Part shown: in pieces, positions 23,468-35,617 of the stretch
How positions within the stretch are numbered: position 1 is the stretch's first letter
Layout of the letters: every line of letters starts with the position of its first letter
DNA from: Siphonodentalium dalli
Lineage: Eukaryota; Mollusca; Scaphopoda; Gadilida; Siphonodentaliidae
Reading direction: 5' to 3'
Assembly: GCA_032622095.1 (NCBI GenBank)
Contig: CP136067.1
Span: 197,060,052 to 197,124,051 of the forward strand
DNA: 64,000 nucleotides
Notes under the pieces: model-generated
Seen by the model: the letters and a program-made list of their open reading frames with translations, nothing else
Told to the model about the DNA's origin: nothing
Database searches by the model: none
Program-made: the position numbers and the translations under genes

Positions 23468-23741
23468 TTAACCCTTTCAGTGCCAAGTCATATTTCCTTG
23501 ATCATTTTTCAAATTTATTGATTATAATAATGTGATACATTGATGGAAAGAGCTCTAAGAGCTCTTTCCATCAATGTATCACATTATTATAATCTATAAA
23601 TCAATTATAAATCATTATTATAATCAATAAATCTAAGAGCTCTTTCCATCAATGTATCACATTATTATAATCAATAAATTTGAAAAATAATCAAGGAATA
23701 TGGGTTAATACAAAAATCTGACTTGGCACTGAAAGGGTTAA
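23468..23741. mobile_element. TTAA element (CCCTTTCAGTGCC ends), centre duplicated
   Basis: As 12249-12439, but the central gagctctttccatcaatg part is repeated. Confidence 0.82.
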
Positions 23742-23936
23742 CCCAATACAACTGTGGTTCTATATTTCTTACACACCCGAAACACACAAAAAGTGTGATA
23801 TCATTCAGAGCTCTTCTGATCAACATTAGTAGTTTTGACATTGCAAACTTCTGAAATTCTCGTTACGTCACCAATAGCAATGTAATTACAATGTACATCT
23901 CCAGGGAGGATTAAGGATAGCCACTTAAGGAACTGA

Positions 23937-24034
23937 GAGCTTTCCGATGAATGGCAACAAGCCATATTTCCGACTAAATCCTGAAAAGTTACCCATAATT
24001 CTGCTGTGGTTAAGGGGTCGATTACTTAGAGCAT
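23937..24034. mobile_element. family A MITE, right arm only
   Basis: Starts in the loop (gagagctttccgatg) and runs to the outer end, degraded there. The left arm is missing. Confidence 0.7.
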
Positions 24035-24325
24035 TACATGTATGTTAATAAAAAATTATCTCACAATAATAGAAATACTTTCGATGAGACAAAAAAAGTG
24101 AAGTTTTTATCAAAATGTGTAAAAATTTTATTCTTCATATGTAAAACTTTTATATACATAATGAAAACTCGTAACACAATATGTATTTGTTACTCAATAT
24201 AAAAGAAAAGTAAGGCCATCAAAATAAAATATCTTGTTCTCAGGCAATTAGATCTTAATTTTGAGATGCGGATGTTTATTTTTTTCTCTCAAAATCTGGA
24301 AAACAAACTCGAGAAACAAACAACA

Positions 24326-25264
24326 AGAGCTACGCTGGGCGTGCAATATACTTGGGTCGGCGGAAACTGGTAAAAAAAGGGGCATAACTCTGGTAAAAAT
24401 TGGCGGACGGAACTCAAATTTGAACTTGACCTGTGTTTTGGTGGGAGAAAAGTAATATACCAAATTATCATTGAATCCGATAAGCTCTAGTAAAGTTATC
24501 ATCCGGACAACAAATTTCAGGGATTTTCTAAGTCAAATTACGTCAAATAAGGGGCATAACTCCGGTGAAAATTGGCGGACGGAACCCAAATTCGAACTTG
24601 AGCTGTCTTTTCTCCTAATAAACCCGCATACCAAATTTGATTGCAATCGGTTCACTCTAACGAAAGTTATCATCCGGACAACAAATTTCAGGGATTTTCT
24701 AAGTCAAATTACGTCAAAAAAGGGACCATAACTCTCGCAAAAATTATCTGATTAAAACGAAATTCGGACTTGAGCTGTATTTCGATATATGTAATCCGGG
24801 TTTTGCGTATAAACATTCCAAAATCGAGTTATCATCCGGAAACCAAAAAACATAAGAAAAACTGAATTTTCTGAGTCGAAAAAGGGGCATAACTCTGCCA
24901 AAAATGGTCGGACAGAACCCAAGTTCGAACTTGACCTGTGTTTTGGTCGGAGAAAGTAATATACCAAATTTGGATTCATTCCGATAAACTATACTAAAGT
25001 TATCATCCGGACAACAAATTTCAAGGATTTTCTAAGTAAAAAAACGTTAAATAAGGGGCATAACTCCAGTGAAAATTGGCGGGCGGAACCCAAATTCGAA
25101 CTTGAACTTACTTTTCGGCTAATAAACCCACATACCAAATTTTACTAATTTTGGTTCACTCTAACTAAAGTTATCATCCGGACAACAGGTTAACGGACGG
25201 ACGGACGCCCGCCCAGACGGACAGACCAATACTATAATATGGCCTTTTTTTCAAAAGGGCGTAT
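24326..25264 (+). mobile_element. tandem-core element H, about 170-bp unit, five copies
   Basis: Starts acaagagctacgctgg. Core anchor ggggcataactc (or variants) at about 24378, 24551, 24722, 24885 and 25055. A (GGAC)n tract lies at 25194-25226, then a hairpin of ggcctttttttcaaaagggc and the end. Pearl/Helentron-associated layout. Confidence 0.75.
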
Positions 25265-26299
25265 AAAAATCAGTTTAGTTGCTCAAATCCCAATATTTCT
25301 AACCAAAAATATCTGAAAAACTCAACTTATGGTTTTGGCTAGGGTCGGTTGGCGGGCGGGTCCAAACCTAAATAACATAGCCGTTTATTAATAGAATCTG
25401 ACAATTTTTAGGTGTTTATTGTCAAGAGCGACAGCTGCACACAGAAAATCAGGCCTGTCCCGACTTTCTAACCAGAGTTATGCCACTTGTTTCTATTAAT
25501 AGCAATTCTATTAACCCTTTACCCAACAAAACGGCCAAAACCGGCCAAATAAAGCTTCAACAGCCTAAAATATCTTCGGTCTGTCTCAATAGAACCATAC
25601 AAATATGGATATCATTGGAACCGGCTCCTTGACCACATTGTGATAGTTACAGTTATGCCCTGTGCCAATGCATTCTCCTATATATGCGAGTCGACCCATA
25701 GGTCGCCTCGCATATATAAGAGAATGCATTGGCACAGGGCCGTTCTGTTGGGTAAAGGGTTAATACAAATATCTTGATCGAATTCGAAACCAGGTTTGAC
25801 CAATTTTTTTTTACCTGATGAAGTACGTCCCTTAGTTTGTCTTTTTTTTTTAGCAATTATAGGAAATTTATTTCCGATAGCGCATTAACTTGAACAAATG
25901 TCAATCAATTTAATTCATAATTTAGTAAATGGATCTTTCACAACAATATCTCGAACGAGTTCGAAAACCAGGTTTGTCAAATTTAATATTTACCTGAGTT
26001 ATGCCCTAAGTTTGTCTATTTCTATGACTGTTAGTCCGATAACTTGAACAAACATCAACCAATTCCATTCATATTGGGTATATGGATCTTTGACAAAAAT
26101 ATCTTGATTGAGTTAAAAAACCCGGGTTTGTCTGATTTTATTTACCTCAATTATGGCCCTTAGATCTGAGTTATCAATTTTTAGTGATTCACTCGTGGGC
26201 AAAAAAAAAATTACCAGAGCCATCTTTGATGCACAATTTAACCCTTGATATTTATTTGGCCTAATATTTAACACAGCCATCAATACCTGCAACGTCATA
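25265..26299. repeat. degraded element G-like cores around the 25511-25763 TTAA element
   Basis: ttggcgggcggg at 25349, then units with ttcgaaaccaggtttg and tgagttatgccct at 25440-25490 and 25775-26160, resembling the 161-bp cores. Confidence 0.6.
25511..25763. mobile_element. TTAA element (CCCTTTACCC ends), single hairpin, reverse orientation
   Basis: A 253-bp form with one hairpin (about 25665-25740) and no AT-rich spacer. It is simpler than the double-hairpin form and could be a precursor or a derivative of it. Confidence 0.8.
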
Positions 26300-26472
26300 C
26301 AGTAGATGTTCAAACTGTATAATGCACTGAAATATGGCTTGTTGACATTCATCGGAAAGCTCTCATTGAGAGCTTTCCGATCAATGGCAACAAGCCATAT
26401 TTCCAACTAAATCCTAAAAAATTACCCATAATTCTGCTGTGGTTAAGGAGTCGATTATTTAGGGCATTACTG
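26300..26472. mobile_element. family A MITE with damaged left arm
   Basis: The inner left arm from about 26327 and the complete right arm are present. The outer left arm is not recognisable. Confidence 0.75.
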
Positions 26473-26593
26473 TAGGCCATTTGTTGAACTTATTTTCCCG
26501 GCCACCAAAGAATTTGACTCCTTATTTATTATATTTTTTTTATTTTATTATTATTTTTCCTGAACACATCTCCAGATAATAAATAGACAATAG

Positions 26594-27162
26594 TTAACTG
26601 TTCTGAGTAGCATATGGTTTTTCTCCTCGAGTGAGATGCGGAGGATTATTTTACGAAGCGCTAGCCGATTGAAAATAATTATAATCCTCAGCATCTCACA
26701 AGAGGAAAAAACCATATGTGACCCGCCATATCAAATCCAGTTGCAAGTCGAGGATTTTTTTACCCTGTGCCAATGCATTCTCTTATATATGCGAGTCGAC
26801 CATAGGTCCACACTCGCATATATAAGAGAATGCATTGGCCTACAACAATTTTTTACAATTTTAAATAATTTTTTTCTTGTATTCTTTAGACAAGTTTTAT
26901 AATTTCACCCATACATATATATGTGTGGGGCTCCCTGCAGGGTAATAGATGTTTTTTATTTTATGTCCTAAAAATTGTAAGAAACATTTATTTAAAAAAA
27001 AATGATAAAAAATTGTTAGGGCCAATGCATTCTCTTATATATGCGAGGCGACCTATGGTCGACTCGCATATATAAGGAGAATGCATTGGCACAGGGTAAA
27101 AAAATCCCGACTTACGACTGGATTTGATATGGCGGGTCACATATGCTACTCAGAACAATTAA
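26594..27162. mobile_element. TTAA element (TGTTCTGAGTAGC ends) with double hairpin cassette
   Basis: Ends TTAACTGTTCTGAGTAGC and GCTACTCAGAACAATTAA. Subterminal arms (catatg..., gacccgccatatcaaatcc) enclose two mirrored hairpins (about 26762-26840 and 27019-27098) around an AT-rich spacer. It is a third family carrying the cassette. Confidence 0.8.
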
Positions 27163-27239
27163 TTGTTGTATTTATTATATTTTCTAAACCAGTTTGTTAC
27201 AACCTAGACCATAATGAAACACATGGTTAGACCTAACAT

Positions 27240-28126
27240 TAGGGTCCGGCGAAGCTTCGAGATTCGATTCGATTCAAAATCGTCTTACTGATTCGATTCG
27301 ATTCGAAATCGATCTTGTGATTCGAATGTAGTTCGAATCACCATATTAACCTCATTATGTGCGAACTTGTTGAACAGCGTGTCCTACAAAAGCTCTAAAA
27401 CAAACGCACGCAGATGTCGTTGCGAACGCCGTCGGTGCACGAGATGCGGTCCTGTTTCGTTCAGTAAATTATTGCTCTTATATGGGTCGTCGTGGCGGCG
27501 AAATATCCATATCATCGATCCATCTCTTGTGCCCTTCACTACTTTTTATTTATCCAAAGTTATAATGGCGGAAATTAAAAGTTATTTTGAATGCAGCATT
27601 GACAAATTCAGGTGCAAATCGTGCACGACTGTACTATCAGTTCAGAAAACGGGCACTACCTCCCACTTATGGGCACACCTTAGCCGCAGTCATCCTGCAA
27701 TCCACCATAAGGGCAAAAGAAAAGAAAGACTCAAAACGAAAATTAACCGGCAACACGTCTAGTAGTAGCGGCGATGCGGGCGAGCCCCTAAAAAGAAACA
27801 GTTGTCACAAGCCACCTTTACGATGAAGAAAGAATTGGGCCCTGATGAAAAAAAAAGTACGACAGAGTACGATTTATCTCGTCATATTTTCATGTGCCGT
27901 TCTCAACATTTTGTATTGTGACGCAGGTCAACACGGCAAGCTGCCAAACACGCACAGGTGATGGTATGGGGAGACACTCGCGCTGCAGCGGGATCGCCGA
28001 CATAAATCTAGTTATTGTCGATTTACCACGGGGAGTAAGATTCGATTCGAGATTCGATGTGAAATCCGCGTGTCTGATTCAATTCGAGATTCGATTCGAA
28101 CAAAATCGCCGATTCGCCGGACCCTA
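27240..28126. mobile_element. hAT-type DNA transposon, internally deleted, with transposase remnant
   Basis: Terminal inverted repeats TAGGGTCCGGCGAA / TTCGCCGGACCCTA are flanked by the exact 8-bp duplication cctaacat (27232-27239 and 28127-28134), the hAT hallmark. Subterminal clusters of gattcgattcga occur at both ends. The interior (887 bp total) encodes only the N-terminal part of a transposase. Confidence 0.9.
27565..27921 (+). pseudogene. hAT transposase N-terminus with BED zinc finger, broken
   Basis: The segment MAEIKSYFECSIDKFRC, then KSC...TGTTSHLWAHLSRSHP has the BED finger spacing: C-x2-C, then H-x4-H in AHLSRSH. BED domains bind transposon ends in hAT transposases. After the finger the frame meets TAG codons near 27760; a neighbouring frame gives TGNTSSSSGDAGE, and the original frame resumes as KKKQLSQATFTMKKELG and then YDLSRHIF. 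This shows small frame slips plus loss of the catalytic hATC region. Confidence 0.75.
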
Positions 28127-29206
28127 CCTAACATGTTCATAAAGCTACAACACTACTTGGCTTTTTTGTTAAAATAACACGCAAGGATACTGAATGACGC
28201 AAAAATATGACGCCATGAGATAGTACTGAGAGTAGGATAACATTTATATTTTGACGTAAAAAATTTACGAAAATATAATAATTATTATCCATATGCATAT
28301 CCATATTACCTGTGGTCATTAATTACAATTAGCATATGATCATATTAATATTAATCCTTACTAAATACTCATTGATGAGTAGTTCCCTAGAACTTATTAT
28401 CTTATTATTTCATAGCAATGAATATGAATTATTCTGCTCTTGTCTATCTGTTTTTCTGTCATTCATCTGCTTTTATTACCTAATCACCCCTCCAAATGAA
28501 TAATAGACCATTCCAATGTATACTTTTATAACGGAACAGGTGAACCGATTTAGTGTAGAAAGGGTTAAAGATGTATACATCATAATCTTAAAGGTACTCA
28601 ATCCGATCAGATGCTCCTAAATTACTATTTATTACCTGAACACCCCTCCAAATGAATAATAGACCATTCCAATGTATACTTTTATAACGGAACAGGAGAA
28701 TCAATTTAGTATAAAAAGGGTTAAAGATGTATACATGGTTTTGAAACTAAAGGTACTCAATCCGATCAGATGCTCCTAAATTACTATCTCTTTGGCTTCG
28801 GGGTAAAAAATATTTTATTCCGCTATAAACTGGTGACGAGTTGTAGATTCTATTTATTACATGATCCAAAACCTCGACAAAACATACTTAAATCAATAAA
28901 TGGGACGTGAAACTAACATCGGCTTATTTTAGACTCTTTGGCATATTTAATGGCCTATATTTAATGACATAACTTTTCAAACTCTTCATACATTATAGTT
29001 TGTTGGAAAAATATTGGAAGCCATAGTATTTTGAGATGTAACATACGGAATGTAAACAGACGACAAACCAGAAGTCAAAGGTCACCTGGTACTATTTCCT
29101 GTTATTAAACGAACATTTAATATCACAATTTATAGAATGGGTTTATTGAATGGAATAAGGATAGGATCATGTAATAAATAGAAAAGAAGGTAATTCTGTT
29201 ACAGTA
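28127..29206. repeat. intergenic; 150-bp tandem duplication of a dispersed repeat
   Basis: 28478-28630 and 28631-28790 are successive copies of a chimera of the cacccctccaaatg repeat and the left part of the AGGTACTCAATCC family. Nothing recognised at 28140-28470 or 28820-29206. Confidence 0.6.
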
Positions 29207-29654
29207 TTAAAGGTACTCAATCCGAATTAACGCTCGCAAATTACTATTTCCTTGGCTTCGGGGGTAAAAAATATTTGATTCAAGTCGAGGAACCCACCCA
29301 TCAAAGCTAGGAGTGATCAGATATCGATGCTTGAAATCTATTATTCTTATTTTAAGTGACCAAGTAAACAGTAAACGGGAAGAACTTATCTGACCAGATA
29401 GCTATAGCGGGTGATTGATAACTCTTAAATCCAATGGCTTTTTAGTGTCAGATATTTGACAACCGGCAAAATTTCGTTGAACAAAACGTTGATAAATAAC
29501 AGGTTTTGGGCAGTTTTATACTATAGTTGACTGTGGTTAGTATTATTTTGGGGTAATTAATCAATTCTGATAACTGAAGCGGCATTTCAAAAAATGTTGT
29601 TGTTGTTGGAATCTGATTATAGGGGGACCATCGAATCAGATTGAGTACCTTTAA
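29207..29654. mobile_element. TTAA element (AGGTACTCAATCC ends)
   Basis: A well-preserved copy with both ends and TTAA on each side. Confidence 0.82.
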
Positions 29655-29922
29655 ACACTTCACCGTGATAAAATAATCATTGCTGTCCCTTGAAGATGTT
29701 TTAACCTTACTCTCCCATTCAGTTATAAAGATATACATTTAGAATGGTCTATTATTAATATGGAGGGGTATTCAGGTAATAAAAGCAGACGACAGACAGA
29801 TGAAAAGCTAATACAAGAGCAGAAGTATTAATATTCTTTGGAAGGAAATGTTCAGATAATAAGTTCAACAAACATTTGTTGAACCTATTATCTGAAAGAG
29901 ATTAGAGATACTGATGGGTATA

Positions 29923-30134
29923 CAGTAATGCCCTAAATAATCTACTCCTTAACCACAGCAGAATTATGGTAATTTTTCAGGATTTAGTCAGAAATATGGC
30001 TTGTTGCCATTCATTGGAAAGCTCTCACGGAGAGCTTTCCGATGAATGGCAACAAGCCATATTTCCATCTAAATCCTGAAAAATTACCCATAATTCTGCT
30101 GTGATTAAGGAGTCGAATATTTAGGGCATTACTG
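29923..30134. mobile_element. family A palindromic MITE
   Basis: Full length, TA-flanked, with few mismatches between arms. Confidence 0.88.
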
Positions 30135-30534
30135 TAGCTCCCTGTGATACTTCATTAAAATGTCAGACCAACTTGCATCCATACTCTATGGAACGCAACA
30201 AAATCAACATTCATGACTTATATTTACACTCAACCGAGTCAACTGGCAGAATAAAAGAGTTTTAAGCGTCCATTTCCAATGTTATTATCGTGACTCGGTG
30301 CAAGTTGCGTCTACACAAAAATGGATGCAAGTTGGGGTCAGCACGCGACGTCATGTGACTTTATATCTACCAACCAACGTCGTGCTTCATGTTCCACAGT
30401 ACGAATGCATGTGTGAGTGTAATGAAGGTGAGCGACACACATTATTAGGGGCCTGGGGAGACAAACAGGGGGAGACATGCCGGGGCTGGCTGCAGCCTCC
30501 TCAGTCTCGACTGACACCTGTACAAATACAAAAA

Positions 30535-31094
30535 TACAAAAGGTCCCCAGAGGGTGAATTTAGTGCCAGTACCCCGCCCAGCAGGCTAGCATAACTAAAT
30601 TCACCCTCTGGGGGCCTCATATTCTGGTATATATAGTCTCAAATTAACATTGTTTTTAGTTACTTTTTCCCTTCTGTTCAGTTTTATATCCCCTAATTTG
30701 CAGAAGATAAAATGCATATTAAATGTGACTAATAGCTATAGGTTAATATCACCAACTTCAACTGGGGAACTTCAATCTGATCTGAGGTCTCCAATAGCAG
30801 TTGAGGCCTAAGCAGAATGAGGTCTCCAGAGGGTGAATTTAGTTCACTAAATTCACCTTTGGGGACCTCACTCTGCAAATGTCAGACACAATATTTGAAG
30901 GCTTGGAAACCTTGATATGTATATTTACTGATAAGATCAAAAGTTGTTGAACCTAAAATTGTTGAGGCTGCAGCAGAATGAGGTCCCCAGAGGGTGAATT
31001 TAGTGATGCTACCCCCACAGCAGGATAAAATCACTAAATTCACCCTCTAGGGACCTCATTCTGCAAATGACAGGCAAACTATTTGCAGGCTTGT
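30535..31094. repeat. three family B palindromes in a row
   Basis: Stems at about 30538-30625, 30815-30906 and 30967-31094, separated by sequence (cttcaactggggaacttcaatc) also seen near 9510 and 36120. Confidence 0.75.
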
Positions 31095-31561
31095 ATACTG
31101 GGTAAAATGCCACATTGAGGGTTGTGTCCTTGTCCTCCAATGCTCCTGATACCCTTGCACTTCATTTGACATTTCTATGTCTAGAGTAAATATATATAAA
31201 TGTTTGGACTACAGTCTTATCAAAACACAACATAAAAGTATAAAAATAAACAACAATTTGTCAACAACATTTGTTACACCTCAAACAAATATAGGTGTAT
31301 TCCAATAAAATGCCAAAAATTTGCTATGTTGTGAGCAAATATTTTTTATTTGAAAATATTTTGTGCATTACTGTACAAATCTGAAGCTCTGGCAGGTTTG
31401 ACCGTAATATCATCGAAAATTTCTTCTAATATAAATTTATGTGTACAATGTGTTTTTCTTGTACAAGTCCAAGTTGTCATAGTCATAGTGTTACACGATG
31501 CTTAGCATGGAGACCAATATGACTTTTCACCACAAACTGGATGAGTATTAGATAACACATA

Positions 31562-31774
31562 CAGTAATGCTCTAATTAATCGACCTCTTAACCAAAGCAG
31601 AATTATGGGTAACTTTTCAGGATTTAGTCGGAAATATGGCTTGTTGCCATTCATCGGAAAGCTCTCCCCGAGAGCTTTCCGATGAATGGCAACAAGCCAT
31701 ATTTCCGACTAAATCCCGAAAAGTTACCCATAATTCTGCTTTGGTTAAGAGGTCGATTAATTAGAGCATTACTG
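31562..31774. mobile_element. family A palindromic MITE nested in another inverted repeat
   Basis: A full copy (variant end GATTAATTAGAGC) inserted in a repeat related to the one at 8165-8246. The host resumes on both sides (about 31440-31560 and 31776-31990). Confidence 0.85.
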
Positions 31775-31775
31775 T

Positions 31776-32516
31776 ACTGCACACAACATTGTATAAGGAC
31801 ATTTGTATTATCCATCTGTATGTTTATCCAATTGACGTCACCCGGAGTCCCGATAATTTGTATAAAAGTCATATTGGACTCGATTCAAGTCCATAATTAC
31901 TTTCCGGAGTCCAATATGACTTTTTCCCTGATTATCATGTGACAGCTTTTGCCCAATCAGAAATAGTGTTAGTTAAGGGATGGATAATAATGAATTTTAT
32001 CATATGACTCAATCATTATTTACATTGGAAAGTATGTCATAAATCAATTTCATATGAACTACTAGTTCATATCACCTTCCGATAATTTGATTGGTTTGTT
32101 GACAAAAAGTGTGTTCTGATTGGCTGAATGGCAGCCTGAGCCGAGCCGCATCTCTAACTAAATGCAGGTCAAATTCGTGCGCGTCAATCAACGCGATGCC
32201 GAAATTCTCGCAATTATAATCTTGAAATATATAGTTTTGGACATTGTTATACGATAAATAGAATATGTAATTCGTATTTATCTAATAAACATACGATATA
32301 ATGTCACAAACTGAGAACAGAATAGCGCACTATATCTTCGCGTGCATATTATTTCTGCTAGTTCACCAGGTGTAATTGGGCTTCCGGTGCAATGAAGTGA
32401 CGTCACATTAACCTTTTGCTGCCGATGTCATATAGCTATTTAGTGATTTGTGTGCGTTTTGGACATCATAATCAATTTATGTCATATGTCATATGATAAA
32501 TAGAAAATGTAATTCG
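31776..32516. other. intergenic repeats, no gene
   Basis: Right part of the agtccaatatgactttt repeat to about 31990 (compare 8500-8640), then unassigned sequence. Confidence 0.4.
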
Positions 32517-32632
32517 TGTTTCTCTCATATGATATTTATGAAACTCGTCACGAATTTTCAGTTTTCTCTCGCCGGAGGCTCGAGAAAACTGAAAATTCTT
32601 AGACTCGTTTCATAAATATCATATGAGAGAAA
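32517..32632. repeat. 116-bp near-perfect palindrome
   Basis: Arms gtttctctcatatgatattt ... attttcagttttctc and complement; the loop is gccggaggc at about 32570. Confidence 0.85.
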
Positions 32633-33134
32633 CACTCATTTCATATCCTCTATTTATTACCTGAATGAAGTAATAATTTGGCAAGTATTCATTAAATATT
32701 GACAGCATTGAATTCAACGCCAAACATGTCTTGGGTATCACCTAAAATATTTACATCACAGTATAGAGCCATATCTAGACTAATTGAAATTTCACTTAAA
32801 AATTGTAAAAAAATTTGGGCAGTTAGGATTTCAAAGGCAGTCAGTCGAGTTAGGCTAATCACACCTTTATTTTTATTATTACTAGTGTTTGCCATATGAG
32901 ATATCACAGGTATTTTACTTAAAGACATAGTGGACTTATTACAGTGAATAACATTGGCAAGTTAGTACCCAAAGTCTAAATTTTCACCCGAGTCTAAATT
33001 GAGAACAGAAAATGCAAACAACACAATGAATGGACCATTTTTTTAAAGTACCCATGGTGATGGATGACCGGTCCGGTCCGCATCACTAGTAACCATGGTG
33101 ATGGATGACCACTGGGACAATATATGGTGCTGGA
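32633..33134. other. intergenic, no gene recognised
   Basis: Overlapping 66- and 78-codon frames (32692-32928) match no family by eye. A short duplicated accatggtgatggatgacc lies at 33051-33110. Confidence 0.35.
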
Positions 33135-33230
33135 CATTTGCAGAATGAGGTCCCCAGAGGTTGAATTTAGTGATGCTAACCTGTCAACACATTCATCCTC
33201 TGGCAACCTCATTCAAAATGACCTCATCTG
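33135..33230. repeat. family B fragment
   Basis: cagaatgaggtccccagagg... and ctctggcaacctcattc with a partly deleted stem. Confidence 0.6.
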
Positions 33231-33339
33231 CTATGGGAGACCTAGACTCAGATTGAAGTTAACAGATGGTGAAGAGAGTGCATTGTGTCATATGCCAATT
33301 TGGGAATATAGAGAAACTAAACTTAAAGTCATATTATGG

Positions 33340-34060
33340 ACTTGTTCGGTTGCGTGAAATTGATAAGTTAGAACTCAAGTGGCTGGCACTATGCCAACTG
33401 GGGAATGTAGCATTCTAATAACATCAGGGAAGAATCCAGAGATAATTTGGGGACACCTGTTTCCAGCCGAGGATATGTACCGGTATCCCAATATAATTTT
33501 TAAATACGGCTTCTACACCGAACCAACACAGATACAAACGCATATATTATAAATATGACATAATATTTCTGATTTAAAAATTCAACATGCAAATGAAGGC
33601 TGTATTGCAAATGCAGATTTTTTATTTACATCGCATATTGTTGAATTGCCTTGAAAATTCAGGTTGACTCAATACTGTCCACTAGGAATTTGGGGTCATT
33701 TGGGCTTCTCGAGTTTGGGCGCCCATACCTGTAACAGGTATCAAAACAGCCCTGGAAATTTCCCTGAATAACATCTCCGAAAATTTCAAAGAAATCGACC
33801 ATACCGCTTCTTAGAAAACATCGTCTGAACTAAGCTCAATTGTAAATATTTACATCTTGATTGGGGACGCAATTATCAGCGATAAACTAAAAAAAATTAT
33901 TTCGCCATCGAGAGTCATTGCATTTAATTAATATATAAGAATGACGGTGTGTGTTGACAATTTGGATTAATATTTGTAAAAAAAATAACTACTTTCAGCA
34001 AGATTACTCTCAATTTCTATTTGATCAACCCACCGGATTGTTTCACATCACTTTAAATAG
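33340..34060. repeat. dispersed repeat family E, longest copy
   Basis: About 700 bp sharing blocks with 8830-9115 and 42130-42470. A stretch at 33470-33780 is particular to this copy. Confidence 0.65.
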
Positions 34061-34311
34061 AAAATAGGAAGTTTCTTAAGAAAATTACAAAATTTTTTAA
34101 TTTGATAATAAAGATACTGTAAAAGAAGATGAGGCCTAAGCAGAATGAGGTATGCAGAGGGTGCACTTAGTAATGCTACCACACTGTGAAAATGTCCAGC
34201 AACATATTTTCAGGCGTGATGACCATGCCACATTTCAGTGAGATTAAGAAACCCAGACTGGGATATCTGTGTAAAAAGTCAACAATTTGTCCTGCCACCA
34301 GGAGCTTTACC

Positions 34312-34500
34312 ACTGCTACCTCGCTGTACAGGACCGGTTCACAGGCGGTGATTACAGACTGCTACCTTGCTGTACAGGACCGGTTCACAGGCGGTGATTA
34401 CAGACTGCTACCTTGCTGTACAGGACCGGTTCACAGGCGGTGATTACAGACTGCTACCTCGCTGTACAGGACCGGTTCACAGGCGGTGATTACAGACTGC
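34312..34500. repeat. minisatellite, 46-bp unit, four copies
   Basis: ctgctaccttgctgtacagg, then accggttcacaggcggtg and attacaga; units are almost identical, so it is recent or homogenised. Confidence 0.93.
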
Positions 34501-34835
34501 TTGTGTGAGCAAGTTTCACTGAATAACTATCTTTTAGGAATCCTTTTGCAATTGATGAATATAAATAAGCTGAATTGGTCATTGTTGCATGATTTCGTGC
34601 AAAAAGTATTGTATGGTCGATTCAAGGATACAGAACTGCAGTGCAAATCAAACTCAAAGCGAACGCAATGATGTTTTAAAAAAAATGACATTTCGAGATG
34701 CTAGGTGACTTTTTGTATGTTTAGGAGATCCTGTGTGTCTTTTTCCATGAAACAATGACCAATTCAGCTATAACAGACCGTTCGAATGAATACTTTTGTG
34801 ACTGAATGGGAGAATCAATTTAACAAAGAGAGGTT

Positions 34836-35324
34836 TTAACCCTTTCAGTGCCAGGTCCGATTTTTGTATCAACCCATATATCCTGTGCCAATGCATTCAC
34901 TTATATATGCGAGTCGACCATAGGTCGCCTCGCATATATAAGAGAATGCATTGGCCTAACAATTTTTCATCATTTTTTATTATTTTTGACAATTTTTGAC
35001 AATTTTAATAATTTTTTCTTATATTCTTTAACAGACTTATTTTGTAGGTTTAGTGCCAGGGAATCTTACGTTTTTCATGGGCATCAAAATTATTACTATG
35101 AATACTTGGTGATAGTTTTGAGTTATAACATGCCCTTAAGGTTTTATCTAGTTTGTTTTTAAATTTGCTATTGCATACTTAAGCATACCCAAATTTTTTT
35201 TAACTAAAACCAAATAAATATCGAGAATAAAAAATTCAAAACATTTTTTTTAAATTTTTAGGGCCGATTTTACAGACTGTAAATTAGGGCCGATGAGATC
35301 GGCCCCTGGCACTGAAAGGGTTAA
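34836..35324. mobile_element. TTAA element (CCCTTTCAGTGCC ends) with hairpin cassette
   Basis: The outer ends match 12249-12439, but the interior holds one hairpin (about 34882-34955) followed by about 340 bp ending in repeats of gggccgat. Confidence 0.82.
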
Positions 35325-35404
35325 AAGTCATTGAATTAATTCAGACTGGCCGTGTAACGGAGGCTGCAGGTTTGATACAAGCCAACAACTGAAAATGCCA
35401 GGCA

Positions 35405-35581
35405 CAGTAACACCCTAAATAATCGACTCTTTAACCTCAGCAGAATTATGGGTTTAGTCGGAAATATGGCTTGTTGCCATTCATCCCCGATGAATGGCAA
35501 CAAGCCATACTCTGACTAAATCCTGAAAAATTACCCATAATTCTGCTGCAGTTAAGGAGACGATTATTTAGGGCGTTACTG
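35405..35581. mobile_element. family A palindromic MITE, shortened loop
   Basis: Both outer arms are present; about 35 bp around the loop and one side of the arm are lost. Confidence 0.8.
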
Positions 35582-35617
35582 TACGGTAAAAAAAATATTA
35601 AATTTGAAATCTGAATC

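Noticed and set aside
30298-30594. 98-codon frame with several Cys residues
   Set aside because: Its 3' part is a family B palindrome, and no domain is recognisable.
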